From Acidobacteria bacterium UBA823 (GTDB lineage Bacteria; Acidobacteriota; Vicinamibacteria; Vicinamibacterales; UBA823), in the NCBI GenBank assembly GCA_002296225.1, contig DBHR01000075.1:2591-17172 (forward strand): DNA of 14,582 bases, given 5' to 3'. Both the position numbers and the translations under genes were made by a program. Every line of letters starts with the position of its first letter. Within the stretch, counting starts at the first letter, position 1. Below the pieces are notes generated by a model, which worked only from the letters and a program-made list of their open reading frames with translations, was not told where the DNA came from and ran no database searches. Positions 6,540 to 12,622 of this stretch are shown in pieces.

Positions 6540-8150
6540 CTACGGCCGGTTACGGTCGCTGAGTGCATCGGTCAGCACCAATCCGTCGGGTCTGGCGAGC
6601 GTCACACCAGCCAGAAAGGCTAGGGTCGGAGCAAGGTCCTCTGGTGCCGCAGCAGTCGAGTAGTGTCCGGGGATGATGCCGGGGCCCGCTATCACAAGCG
6701 GTACACGCGCATCGTAATCGTAGCCCGTGCCATGATCGGCTGCACGAACCCACGTATACCAGTAGGGTTTCGGGATGATAACCAAATCCCCGCTCCGCTC
6801 TGGGTAGTAGCTGCGTGCCACTTGTTGGGTAACCCGGTCGCCAAACGGACCAGTTTCTAGTTCCTCGCCGCGGTAGACACGATGGATGCCAGGATATTGT
6901 TCGAGCGCTTCGAGGACCGCTGAGAGCGCTTCTGGGCTCGCGAGTAGCCGGTCGTAGACGCCCAGTGCGAAGTAGAACTCGATGTGGGTCATCCCCACAG
7001 CGTGCTTGCCGGGCCCAAAGAACGGTTCGAGCACGGCGTTGACGTGGTCGATTACCTCGCGCCGGTCGATCCGCCCGGCATCGAGGCCCATTTCGGTGGC
7101 GTGTTTGGGGGTCGGTCCGAGTCCGTGGTCAGCTGACAGTGCAACGACGTAACGGTCGTGTCCCACATTGCGATCGAGATGATCGAGGAGACGACCGATC
7201 GCACGGTCGAGCCGAAGGTAGATGTCCTGCACTTCAGCGCTATGTGGACCGAAGTCATGGCCCACGTAATCAGGTGCTGAGAAGCCCACTGCGAGGTAGT
7301 CGGTGCCCGAGCCGGCACCGAGTGCGAGAGCGTCTACCGAGGCGATGGCCAGACCGGTGACGTACTCGTCTGCCCACGGACTGCGCCGCCACGCGTTGTA
7401 AAATTCTCGACCGGGCTCGGCGGCAAGGGTATACGCGAAGTCGCCACCCTTGGTTGACGTTGTGGCTGAGGAGCCGTGTAGGGGAGTCCAGACGAGGCCC
7501 AGCGCATCTTCGACCGGTTGGGCCCGGATGTAGTTGGCGATGAATGGTAGCGGTGCATCTGTGAACGCCGTTGAGGTTGTCCAGACGTTTCCCGCATCGA
7601 ACCACGCAACGGCGTCGCCACGCCGGCCAGCCAACGGCACGGCGGCGCGCGCCTTGACCGCAAAGGCCGCGACTTGGGCCGGTGGGTCGTTCTGCAGGCG
7701 GAGCTCGTCGGCCAGTGTCGGCACCAACATGCGCGCCGGGCCGTGTCGTTCCCGCGCGCCAGGCCCGTAGGCCACGATTTCGACGGTGTCGTCGGCCGTG
7801 CAGCGGACGCGCTGTCCAGCCATCGGGTCCCACCAGCCGTCCAGGATCATACCGTGGGTGCGCGGGACGGTGCCGGTTGCGATGGTTGCGTGGCCCGCGC
7901 ACGTCAGCGTGCCGAAGTAAGAATGCTTGGCCTCACGGAAGACGGCGCCTTCGTCGAGCAGGCGGCGCAGGCCAGATGTCCACTGGTCGCTATAGCGCTC
8001 AATCGTGTCGGCTCGCATCTGGTCTACCACTAGGACCACGATGAGTGACGGTGGCAAGGTTTGGGCGTCGACCGGCCCAGCGGCGAAGCCGGCGCAAAAC
8101 AGGGCCAGGCCGGTGAGTCGGTGAGCACGCCGCGTGGTCGTTGGTCGCAT
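6540..8150 (-). CDS. Exported alkaline phosphatase / phosphodiesterase of the PafA-NPP type
   Basis: A 536-residue enzyme of the alkaline-phosphatase superfamily that hydrolyses phosphate mono- or diesters outside the cytoplasm. A signal peptide covers residues 1-29 (RLTGLALFCAGFAAGPVDAQ). Metal-site residues are Asp43 in VVDQMR, nucleophile Thr83 in GTLTCAGHATIATG, Asp294 and His298 in SAPDYVGHDFG, Asp341 and His342 in SADHG, and His473 in ADHGTGYDYD. Lys166-Ala-Arg168 match the KxR pair that in PafA contacts phosphate and marks monoesterases. The residue aligned with the PafA active-site Asn100 is Asp104 (LDGWW), with the same spacing from the Thr. The ATG at 8150 lies 33 bases after the DinB-type gene, without a clear Shine-Dalgarno; the two are likely co-transcribed, with DUF2461 next. 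A diesterase role is possible. Confidence 0.9.
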   Translation of the reverse strand: MRPTTTRRAHRLTGLALFCAGFAAGPVDAQTLPPSLIVVLVVDQMRADTIERYSDQWTSGLRRLLDEGAVFREAKHSYFGTLTCAGHATIATGTVPRTHGMILDGWWDPMAGQRVRCTADDTVEIVAYGPGARERHGPARMLVPTLADELRLQNDPPAQVAAFAVKARAAVPLAGRRGDAVAWFDAGNVWTTSTAFTDAPLPFIANYIRAQPVEDALGLVWTPLHGSSATTSTKGGDFAYTLAAEPGREFYNAWRRSPWADEYVTGLAIASVDALALGAGSGTDYLAVGFSAPDYVGHDFGPHSAEVQDIYLRLDRAIGRLLDHLDRNVGHDRYVVALSADHGLGPTPKHATEMGLDAGRIDRREVIDHVNAVLEPFFGPGKHAVGMTHIEFYFALGVYDRLLASPEALSAVLEALEQYPGIHRVYRGEELETGPFGDRVTQQVARSYYPERSGDLVIIPKPYWYTWVRAADHGTGYDYDARVPLVIAGPGIIPGHYSTAAAPEDLAPTLAFLAGVTLARPDGLVLTDALSDRNRP

Positions 8151-8183
8151 CTAGAAATCTGGGTTGTTGCTGTTGGGATACCG

Positions 8184-8672
8184 CTAGAATCCGAGGTCCC
8201 GCCCTGTGGCGCGTTTGGTGGCCCAGATGATCTGCCCCACGTGGCCCGACAAATGTTCAACGACATGGTAGATGGCGTGAAGGACCGTCAGTTTGCGTCC
8301 CTGGATCTGCCGAGTGTTCAGCAGGTCTTTGGCCGAGAGGCCGGCCAGGACGGCGTCAACTCCGGCCAAAGTTTCGCGCAGGGGCCGGAGCAGGTCCTCG
8401 GCTGGGGTCGGAACGCGATCCGCGAACTCGGCGTCACGGTCTCGGTTATCCGAGTGGCCGCCCACACCGCAGACCAACCACTGTTGGACGTTACCCCGCA
8501 GATGCAGAAGCAGGTTCCCAACGGCGTTTTCGGTTTCGTGACGGCGATCCCACAACTGTTCCGCTGTCAGCTGAGCGACGCAAGCTTCGATCTGCTGGAG
8601 TTTCTCTTTCAATTCGGCGCGCGTTACGGTAATGAATTCGGTCGCGAGCGCGTCCATCTGGGGCGGGTTCAT
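8184..8672 (-). CDS. DinB-like / DUF1572 family protein
   Basis: A four-helix-bundle protein of the DinB superfamily, 162 residues. The motif LLLHLRGNVQQW with His57, and EHLSGHVGQI with His140 and His144, form the usual three-His metal site. DNRDRDAEF between them is typical of the DUF1572 branch. Members include thiol-dependent transferases and hydrolases, but most, including this branch, have no proven reaction. I chose the ATG at 8672. The frame extends to a GTG at 8705, but a perfect TATAAT lies between the two, so the upstream start would precede transcription. ATG 8657 is also possible. It is the first gene of the leftward run to the phosphatase and DUF2461, divergent from msrA. Confidence 0.88.
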   Translation of the reverse strand: MNPPQMDALATEFITVTRAELKEKLQQIEACVAQLTAEQLWDRRHETENAVGNLLLHLRGNVQQWLVCGVGGHSDNRDRDAEFADRVPTPAEDLLRPLRETLAGVDAVLAGLSAKDLLNTRQIQGRKLTVLHAIYHVVEHLSGHVGQIIWATKRATGRDLGF

Positions 8673-8682
8673 GATGGCGCCG

Positions 8683-8688
8683 ATTATA
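8683..8688 (-). promoter_or_regulatory. Consensus -10 box of the DinB-type gene, near-leaderless placement
   Basis: On the minus strand TATAAT (8688 to 8683) is followed by only 10 bases before the ATG at 8672. This predicts an mRNA leader of about 2-4 bases, too short for a Shine-Dalgarno, and none is present. I see no good -35 at 16-18 bases upstream. Confidence 0.45.
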
Positions 8689-8798
8689 ACGCACCCCAAA
8701 AACACCAGGCATTGTGGCCGGCGGACCCGCTTGGGCCGGCGCCTTCCACCTAGGTTACGATTAGCAGGTCGGTTAGCGGTCGAGGGTAGGGGACGAAC

Positions 8799-8804
8799 AG
8801 GGAG
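8799..8804 (+). promoter_or_regulatory. Ribosome binding site deciding the msrA start
   Basis: AGGGAG lies 7 bases before the ATG at 8812. This supports that ATG over the in-frame ones at 8632 and 8647, which lie inside the divergent gene, and at 8839 and 8950. The rest of 8673-8811 is the shared divergent promoter region; a TTGGGC (8731) / TACGAT (8756) pair is present, but its 19-base spacer is too long to trust. Confidence 0.6.
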
Positions 8805-8811
8805 TTACCTG

Positions 8812-9459
8812 ATGCTGTCATATGGGAAAAAGACCGAAATGTTGAAGCCAAGCGAGGCCCTTCCGGGCCGTGCCGAGTCGCTGCTCGTACCAGAAAAACA
8901 TTTCGTTAATGGCAACCGGTTGACCCCGCCGTTTCAGGCCGGGTTCCAAATGGCTATGTTCGGACTCGGATGCTTCTGGGGTGCAGAAAAGGCATTCTGG
9001 GACGTGGCCGGCGTGTACTCAACGATGGTCGGGTACGCTGGAGGGGCAACGCCGAACGCGACATATCGCGAAGTTTGTACGGGGCAGACGGGTCACAATG
9101 AGGTGGTTCGTCTCGTCTTCGACCCAACGGTCGTGACGTTCGAGCAACTGCTTCGGACGTTCTGGGAATCGCACGACCCGACTCAGGGGATGCGACAGGG
9201 GAATGACATTGGTACGCAATATCGCTCCGGTATTTACGTCTACGGCGAAAGCCAGCGGCAACTGGCCGAAATGACCCGCAACGCCTACCAGCGTGCGCTG
9301 TCCGACGCTGGTCACGCGGCGGCGATCACGACGGAGATCGTCGATGCGCCAGAGTTTTACTACGCCGAGGAGTACCATCAGCAGTATTTGGCGAAGGATC
9401 CCGGCGGGTACTGTGCCCACGGCGGCACTGGAGTGGTGTGTCCGAATAGTGCAAGTTAA
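8812..9459 (+). CDS. msrA: Peptide-methionine (S)-S-oxide reductase MsrA
   Basis: This enzyme reduces the S-epimer of methionine sulfoxide in proteins, repairing oxidative damage. The 215-residue length and layout match the long E. coli-type MsrA. An N-terminal extension carries the conserved LKPSEALPGR (11-20) and EKHFVNG. The catalytic GCFWG has Cys54. Then come GYAGGATPNATYREVCTG, FWESHDPTQGMRQGND and GTQYRSGIY. The end AEEYHQQYLAKDPGGYCAHG has resolving Cys201, and a second C-terminal Cys210 is present, as in the three-Cys enzymes recycled by thioredoxin. There is no signal peptide, so it is cytoplasmic. It is a single gene, divergent from the DinB-type gene and convergent with the secreted protein gene at 9529. 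Confidence 0.97.
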   Translation: MLSYGKKTEMLKPSEALPGRAESLLVPEKHFVNGNRLTPPFQAGFQMAMFGLGCFWGAEKAFWDVAGVYSTMVGYAGGATPNATYREVCTGQTGHNEVVRLVFDPTVVTFEQLLRTFWESHDPTQGMRQGNDIGTQYRSGIYVYGESQRQLAEMTRNAYQRALSDAGHAAAITTEIVDAPEFYYAEEYHQQYLAKDPGGYCAHGGTGVVCPNSAS

Positions 9460-9528
9460 TGGGATGGGGTCGTCGATGACTGCGTTGCCGCGCCGCCAGT
9501 GCCCTGGGCCAAAGTGAGGCGCCAGCGC

Positions 9529-10422
9529 TTAGTGTCTCGACCCGATATCGATCTCGACTTCCACTAGGAACCGTCGGAAGTTGGAATATGTTGCCTCGCC
9601 GTCGACTTCGATGTTCCGGCGCGTGAGAATCTGCTGATCAGGTGTGGTAAGCGGCCGCAGGCGAACGGAATATCGCTCGGTCATTTTCGTCGGCACGAGA
9701 ATATCGAGCGTCTTATCAGGGCGGTATGCGACACGAAGTTCGATTTTTAATCGAACCGCCTCGTCTTCGGTGCGAAAATCTGTTTCGATGACGCGTCCGC
9801 TCGTCGGCTCAATCCACACCTTGCCGCGGCTGAAAAGGTTGTTTCCATTGCCGTCCGTGATTAGGGCGGGGGGCTCAGTCTCCTGGAAATCGATCTCCCA
9901 AGTGTCAATTTCCGCGATCTGCTTCTCGCCCTTCTTCCGGAACACGAAACGCGGTTGATCTGCGGCCGAGAGGATCTGCAACGCCATCGTCGGCACGTTT
10001 ACGTTGCGAGTGATTGCCCCAATGTTGAAGCGCGCGCTCTCGATGACGAGCCGGCGACGCAGCGATTCGGTGATCCGCGGGGACTGCAGGAAGAGATCCT
10101 CCAGACGCTGCTGACGGTCCTCGACCTGCTTTCCATCGACCTCGATGACATCGCGAAAGGCCAGCCAAGGCTCTTCGAGTCCAGGGGTTCTCAGAACCAG
10201 CAGATCCGAAACCAGCCGGCGAGTCACCCTGCCGTCGGCGATTTGGAGATAGTGCTCTTCTGCGACGACGCTGCCGAGCTTGGTCTGGTATCGATCCACG
10301 TAATCTGCCGCACGCGTGAGCACGGTCTCGAGAGCGGGGTCCTGCGTGGCGCTGGATAGCGGAGGTGCGGAGGCGATGGTCGTTACGGCGACGAGGACCG
10401 ACATTCTAGCGGCGTTCATCAT
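9529..10422 (-). CDS. Secreted protein of unknown function
   Basis: I do not recognise a named family. The protein has 297 residues. Its N-terminus (MMNAARMSVLVAVTTIASAP) is a signal peptide, with cleavage probably before TQDPALE near residue 26, so it is periplasmic or secreted. The mature part opens with a helix (TVLTRAADYVDRY) and then SVVAEEHYLQ. A block VSDLLVLRTPG...WLAFRDVIEVDGKQVEDRQQRLEDLFL follows. The C-terminal half is beta-rich with alternating charged and hydrophobic residues (RGKVWIEPTSGRVIETDF, RLKIELRVAYRPD), reminiscent of outer-membrane-associated lipid-binding folds; that likeness is only an impression. The frame extends back into the tRNA, but the start is fixed by GGAGG (10432-10428), 5 bases before ATG 10422 and 8 before ATG 10419. 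It is convergent with msrA. Confidence 0.85.
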   Translation of the reverse strand: MMNAARMSVLVAVTTIASAPPLSSATQDPALETVLTRAADYVDRYQTKLGSVVAEEHYLQIADGRVTRRLVSDLLVLRTPGLEEPWLAFRDVIEVDGKQVEDRQQRLEDLFLQSPRITESLRRRLVIESARFNIGAITRNVNVPTMALQILSAADQPRFVFRKKGEKQIAEIDTWEIDFQETEPPALITDGNGNNLFSRGKVWIEPTSGRVIETDFRTEDEAVRLKIELRVAYRPDKTLDILVPTKMTERYSVRLRPLTTPDQQILTRRNIEVDGEATYSNFRRFLVEVEIDIGSRH

Positions 10423-10427
10423 GACGG

Positions 10428-10432
10428 CCTCC
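10428..10432 (-). promoter_or_regulatory. Shine-Dalgarno GGAGG of the secreted-protein gene
   Basis: A perfect GGAGG on the minus strand lies 5 and 8 bases from two tandem ATG codons (10422, 10419). It excludes the longer in-frame start at 10500, which falls in the tRNA anticodon loop. Confidence 0.75.
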
Positions 10433-10456
10433 AGGGACGAGGGCCGGTGGTAAAGG

Positions 10457-10533
10457 TGGTCGGGGCGCCCGGATTTGAACCGGGGACCTCCTGCTCCCAA
10501 AGCAGGCGCGATACCAAGCTACGCCACGCCCCG
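10457..10533 (-). tRNA. tRNA-Pro (anticodon UGG), CCA encoded
   Basis: On the minus strand the acceptor stem CGGGGCG (10533-10527) pairs fully with CGCCCCG (10467-10461). The D arm GCGT-AGCTTGGTA-TCGC has three pairs and a T-T mismatch. The anticodon stem CCTGC/GCAGG encloses TTTGGGA, giving anticodon UGG (10499-10497). The T stem CCCGG/CCGGG holds TTCAAAT. The discriminator A (10460) is followed by genomic CCA (10459-10457). UGG can read all Pro codons by wobble. The secreted-protein gene starts 34 bases after the CCA without an obvious terminator between them, so the two may share a transcript. Confidence 0.97.
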
Positions 10534-10544
10534 CTGGTCAGTTG

Positions 10545-10550
10545 ATTCTA
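10545..10550 (-). promoter_or_regulatory. Candidate -10 box for tRNA-Pro
   Basis: TAGAAT on the minus strand (10550-10545) lies 11 bases before the mature 5' end of the tRNA, a normal distance for a tRNA promoter with a short leader. No convincing -35 is seen. Confidence 0.38.
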
Positions 10551-10592
10551 ATGGGTTTCGCGAGCGACAGCTAGAATGCTGGGTCCCTTCCT

Positions 10593-10616
10593 GCCGGTCG
10601 TCGGACTGACGAAGGC
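10593..10616. repeat. Hairpin between rdgB and tRNA-Pro
   Basis: TCGTC (10598-10602) and GACGA (10608-10612) pair around a 5-base loop, with outer GCC/GGC (10593-10595, 10614-10616) adding pairs across a small bulge. There is no T-run on either strand. It may stabilise or end the rdgB message, or be chance. Confidence 0.3.
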
Positions 10617-10635
10617 ACTGTGCTTTGAGTGATCG

Positions 10636-10666
10636 CCTCAGGTTCCGCGCAGAGCAGCACCTGAGG
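10636..10666. repeat. Perfect 8-bp inverted repeat spanning the rdgB stop codon
   Basis: CCTCAGGT (10636-10643) and ACCTGAGG (10659-10666) are perfect inverted copies with a 15-base loop. The distal arm on the message includes the TGA of rdgB (10640-10638). No T-run follows, so if it acts it would be as a 3'-end stabiliser or a Rho-associated end rather than an intrinsic terminator. Confidence 0.35.
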
Positions 10667-11237
10667 TTAGGTACGTGCGGAGGGCGCGAACGGCCTGGCC
10701 ACGGTGGCTCACGGCCGCCTTTTCTTTACTTGATACGTCAGCCAGTGTTTTACCGTAGGGAGGATAGAGGAAAATTGGGTCATAGCCGAAGCCCGCAGTG
10801 CCTGAGGGTGCCTCGGCGATCCGACCCTCAACAGTTCCGCGGGTCTCGAAGAGGATTTCCGAGCCGCGAACCACGGCTAGGGCGCAGACGAATCGCGCTC
10901 GGCAGCCGAGCCGTCCCGCGGCTGCCAGCCGCGCGTAGACCGCGCGGAATTTGTCGGGATAGCTGTTGCCGTTAAAGCGGGCTGATTGAATGCCCGGCTC
11001 ACCGTTCAAACCGTCGATTTCCAGCCCCGAATCGTCCGCGACCGCCAACTGATCGGTCGCGGCTGCATAGTGCAACGCCTTGCTGCGGGCGTTGGCGGCG
11101 AACGTGTCGCAGGTTTCGTCGGGCGTGGTCAGGTCCGGGAAATCGTTGAGTGTGAGCAGCGCAACGTCGAGTCCGGCCAAGAGTGAACGAATTTCCGTGA
11201 GCTTGTGGGCGTTGGTCGTAGCCACTAGCAGTTGCAT
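10638..11237 (-). CDS. rdgB: Non-canonical purine NTP pyrophosphatase (RdgB/HAM1)
   Basis: This enzyme hydrolyses dITP, XTP and similar damaged purine nucleotides to monophosphates and pyrophosphate, keeping them out of DNA and RNA. The length of 199 residues is normal. Motifs are ATTNAHKLTEI at 6-16 (phosphate binding), ADDSGLEIDGLNGEPGIQSARF with catalytic Asp68-Asp69, GFGYDPIF at 149-156, and SHRGQA near 177-182. The usually conserved FxENAxxKA reads FAANARSKA, with Ala48 in place of Glu. The ATG at 11237 has GAGG 4 bases upstream and begins 12 bases after the RNase PH stop, an order (rph then rdgB) found in many bacteria. The last codons lie in an inverted repeat, and a tRNA-Pro gene follows. 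Confidence 0.95.
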   Translation of the reverse strand: MQLLVATTNAHKLTEIRSLLAGLDVALLTLNDFPDLTTPDETCDTFAANARSKALHYAAATDQLAVADDSGLEIDGLNGEPGIQSARFNGNSYPDKFRAVYARLAAAGRLGCRARFVCALAVVRGSEILFETRGTVEGRIAEAPSGTAGFGYDPIFLYPPYGKTLADVSSKEKAAVSHRGQAVRALRTYLTSGAALRGT

Positions 11238-11249
11238 CGTGCCTCGGCG

Positions 11250-11993
11250 TCAGGCATTCGGGAGGTAGTTGCCAACGTGTTTGCGCTGTAACTCAATGAG
11301 CTGGCGGATGCCTTCATCGGCCAAGCCGAGCAGCTGGTCCAGTGCTTCTCGCGCGAACGGCGCGCCTTCGGCCGTTCCTTGCACTTCGATGAAGCGACCG
11401 TCGCCGGTCTTGACGATGTTCATATCGACGTCAGCGGCCGAATCTTCACTGTAGGCGAGGTCGAGCATCGGCGTCCCAGCCACGATACCGATGCTGGTTG
11501 CGGCGACATGGTCAAGCACCGGCATCGATGTGATGCGGCCTTGGTCCCGCATCCGCTGGACGGCCAGCACTAGCGCGACGAAGCTGCCTGTAATGGCGGC
11601 AGTCCTAGTACCGCCATCGGCCTGAATCACGTCGCAATCGATCCAGATCGTGCGCTCACCTAGCGCATCGAGCTTCGAGACCGCGCGCAGCGATCGTCCG
11701 ATGAGCCGCTGGATCTCGTGGGTGCGGCCTTTCACCTTGCCCGCCGTGGATTCCCGGGTGGAACGTGTCGTTGTGGCGCGCGGGATCATGCTGTATTCGG
11801 CCGTGATCCAGCCCTTACCGGTGTTGCGCAAGAACGGCGGAACCCGGTCCTCAACGCTGGCACTGCAGATCACTCGAGTGCGGCCGGCTTCAATGAGTAC
11901 GGACCCCTCAGCATGGACGAGATAGTGCGGAGTAATTGTCGTCGGCCGAAGTTCGTTAGGCCGGCGTGCGTCGTCTCGAGTTGGTATCGTCAT
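11250..11993 (-). CDS. rph: Ribonuclease PH
   Basis: A phosphorolytic 3'-5' exoribonuclease that trims tRNA precursors, using phosphate to release nucleoside diphosphates; it forms a hexamer in the cytoplasm. The 247-residue length is normal. Visible blocks are RPNELRPTTITPHYLVHAEGS at 11-31, RVICSASVEDRVPPFL, GWITAEYSMIPRAT (61-74) and GRTHEIQRLIGRSLRAV (89-105). The phosphate site is Thr129-Arg130 in ADGGTRTA, with Arg90 also placed to bind phosphate. Acidic metal residues Asp184 and Asp190 are in YSEDSAADVDMN, and FIEVQGTAEGAPF follows. The ATG at 11993 lies 20 bases after the GerMN stop and has no strong Shine-Dalgarno. It is the third gene of the amidase operon. Confidence 0.98.
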   Translation of the reverse strand: MTIPTRDDARRPNELRPTTITPHYLVHAEGSVLIEAGRTRVICSASVEDRVPPFLRNTGKGWITAEYSMIPRATTTRSTRESTAGKVKGRTHEIQRLIGRSLRAVSKLDALGERTIWIDCDVIQADGGTRTAAITGSFVALVLAVQRMRDQGRITSMPVLDHVAATSIGIVAGTPMLDLAYSEDSAADVDMNIVKTGDGRFIEVQGTAEGAPFAREALDQLLGLADEGIRQLIELQRKHVGNYLPNA

Positions 11994-12013
11994 GGGCGTG
12001 TCACGAAAGAGCG

Positions 12014-12622
12014 TTAGGGCGCTGTTGGTGCACTGGGCTCGGCCGGCGCCATGTCCATCCAGTCCTCGCGCTGTGTTAAGGGCCGACGAAGGTCGACATG
12101 ACCGGCGAGCGTGTCGGTTTCGCGGCCTTCGATCAGAATCTGCACGGCCCGCACCGACGGTACGTTGACCGTGACCGCGTTGACGATCGTGTAAGTGGTT
12201 AGCAATTCATTCAAGGAGCCGCCTGAGTGTCCTGAACTGATCTCTCGGCTCACATTAACGAAGGCATCGCCGCGATCGGTGAGGTAGAACGCACGGAGTA
12301 CAGTGTTTTCTGGTACCGCCGAGGTCAACGGTGGCTCGACTGCTAGGAACTGCGCTTCGAGGACATAGCGTGCTTGCTCGACGGGCACGTTCCCCTCAAC
12401 GATGTCGCGCTCGACGCCGACCAGCCGCTCGCCGTCGTCCGAAACATAGAACAGGGTTGCCGTTGTTAGTTTTGGTGGCTCGACAGGTTCTCCGACCGAT
12501 AGCGCCGCCACTGGATCGCCGTTTTCCTCGTAGACGTCTGGCAGTGTGACGAGCAATATCCACGCGCCGAGCGTGCCCGTCACGGCCACAAGGAGCAGAC
12601 CGAGCCAACCTCGCGATGTCAT
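12014..12622 (-). CDS. GerMN-domain membrane-anchored protein
   Basis: A 202-residue protein with one N-terminal hydrophobic helix (about 6-27), probably an uncleaved anchor facing the periplasm. A single GerMN domain spans roughly 53-178: ATLFYVSDDGERLVGVERDI, a long helix with VLEAQFLAVEPPL, then VLRAFYLTDRGDAFVNVS, SLNELLTTYTIVNAVTVN and QILIEGRETDTLAGHVDLRRPL. This domain is named after the spore-germination lipoprotein GerM, but single copies are common in non-spore-formers, where the function is unproven. Its ATG overlaps the amidase stop as ATGA (12622-12619), implying translational coupling. This supports a peptidoglycan-related role as a partner or modulator of the amidase. The tail is Pro/Ala-rich. 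Confidence 0.9.
   Translation of the reverse strand: MTSRGWLGLLLVAVTGTLGAWILLVTLPDVYEENGDPVAALSVGEPVEPPKLTTATLFYVSDDGERLVGVERDIVEGNVPVEQARYVLEAQFLAVEPPLTSAVPENTVLRAFYLTDRGDAFVNVSREISSGHSGGSLNELLTTYTIVNAVTVNVPSVRAVQILIEGRETDTLAGHVDLRRPLTQREDWMDMAPAEPSAPTAP

Noticed and set aside
8673..8705. GTG 8705 start for the DinB-type protein
   Set aside because: A consensus TATAAT lies within this extension, and the added residues (hydrophobic, Cys/Gly-rich) are not typical of the family.
8716..8741. Direct repeat GGCCGGCG (8716-8723 and 8734-8741) in the msrA/DinB intergenic region
   Set aside because: Eight GC-only bases recurring once in a GC-rich genome are expected by chance; no other copies were seen at the promoters.
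8632..8811. MsrA start at 8632
   Set aside because: This would overlap the divergent DinB-type gene and its promoter. ATG 8812 has AGGGAG at 7 bases and gives the standard 215-residue form.
9460..9528. Terminator between convergent msrA and the secreted-protein gene
   Set aside because: A small GGCGCC/GCGC stem near 9516-9530 has no T-run on either strand and overlaps coding sequence.
10423..10500. N-terminal extension of the secreted protein to position 10500
   Set aside because: The extra codons translate tRNA-Pro sequence, and GGAGG at 10432-10428 plus a signal peptide fix the start at 10422 or 10419.
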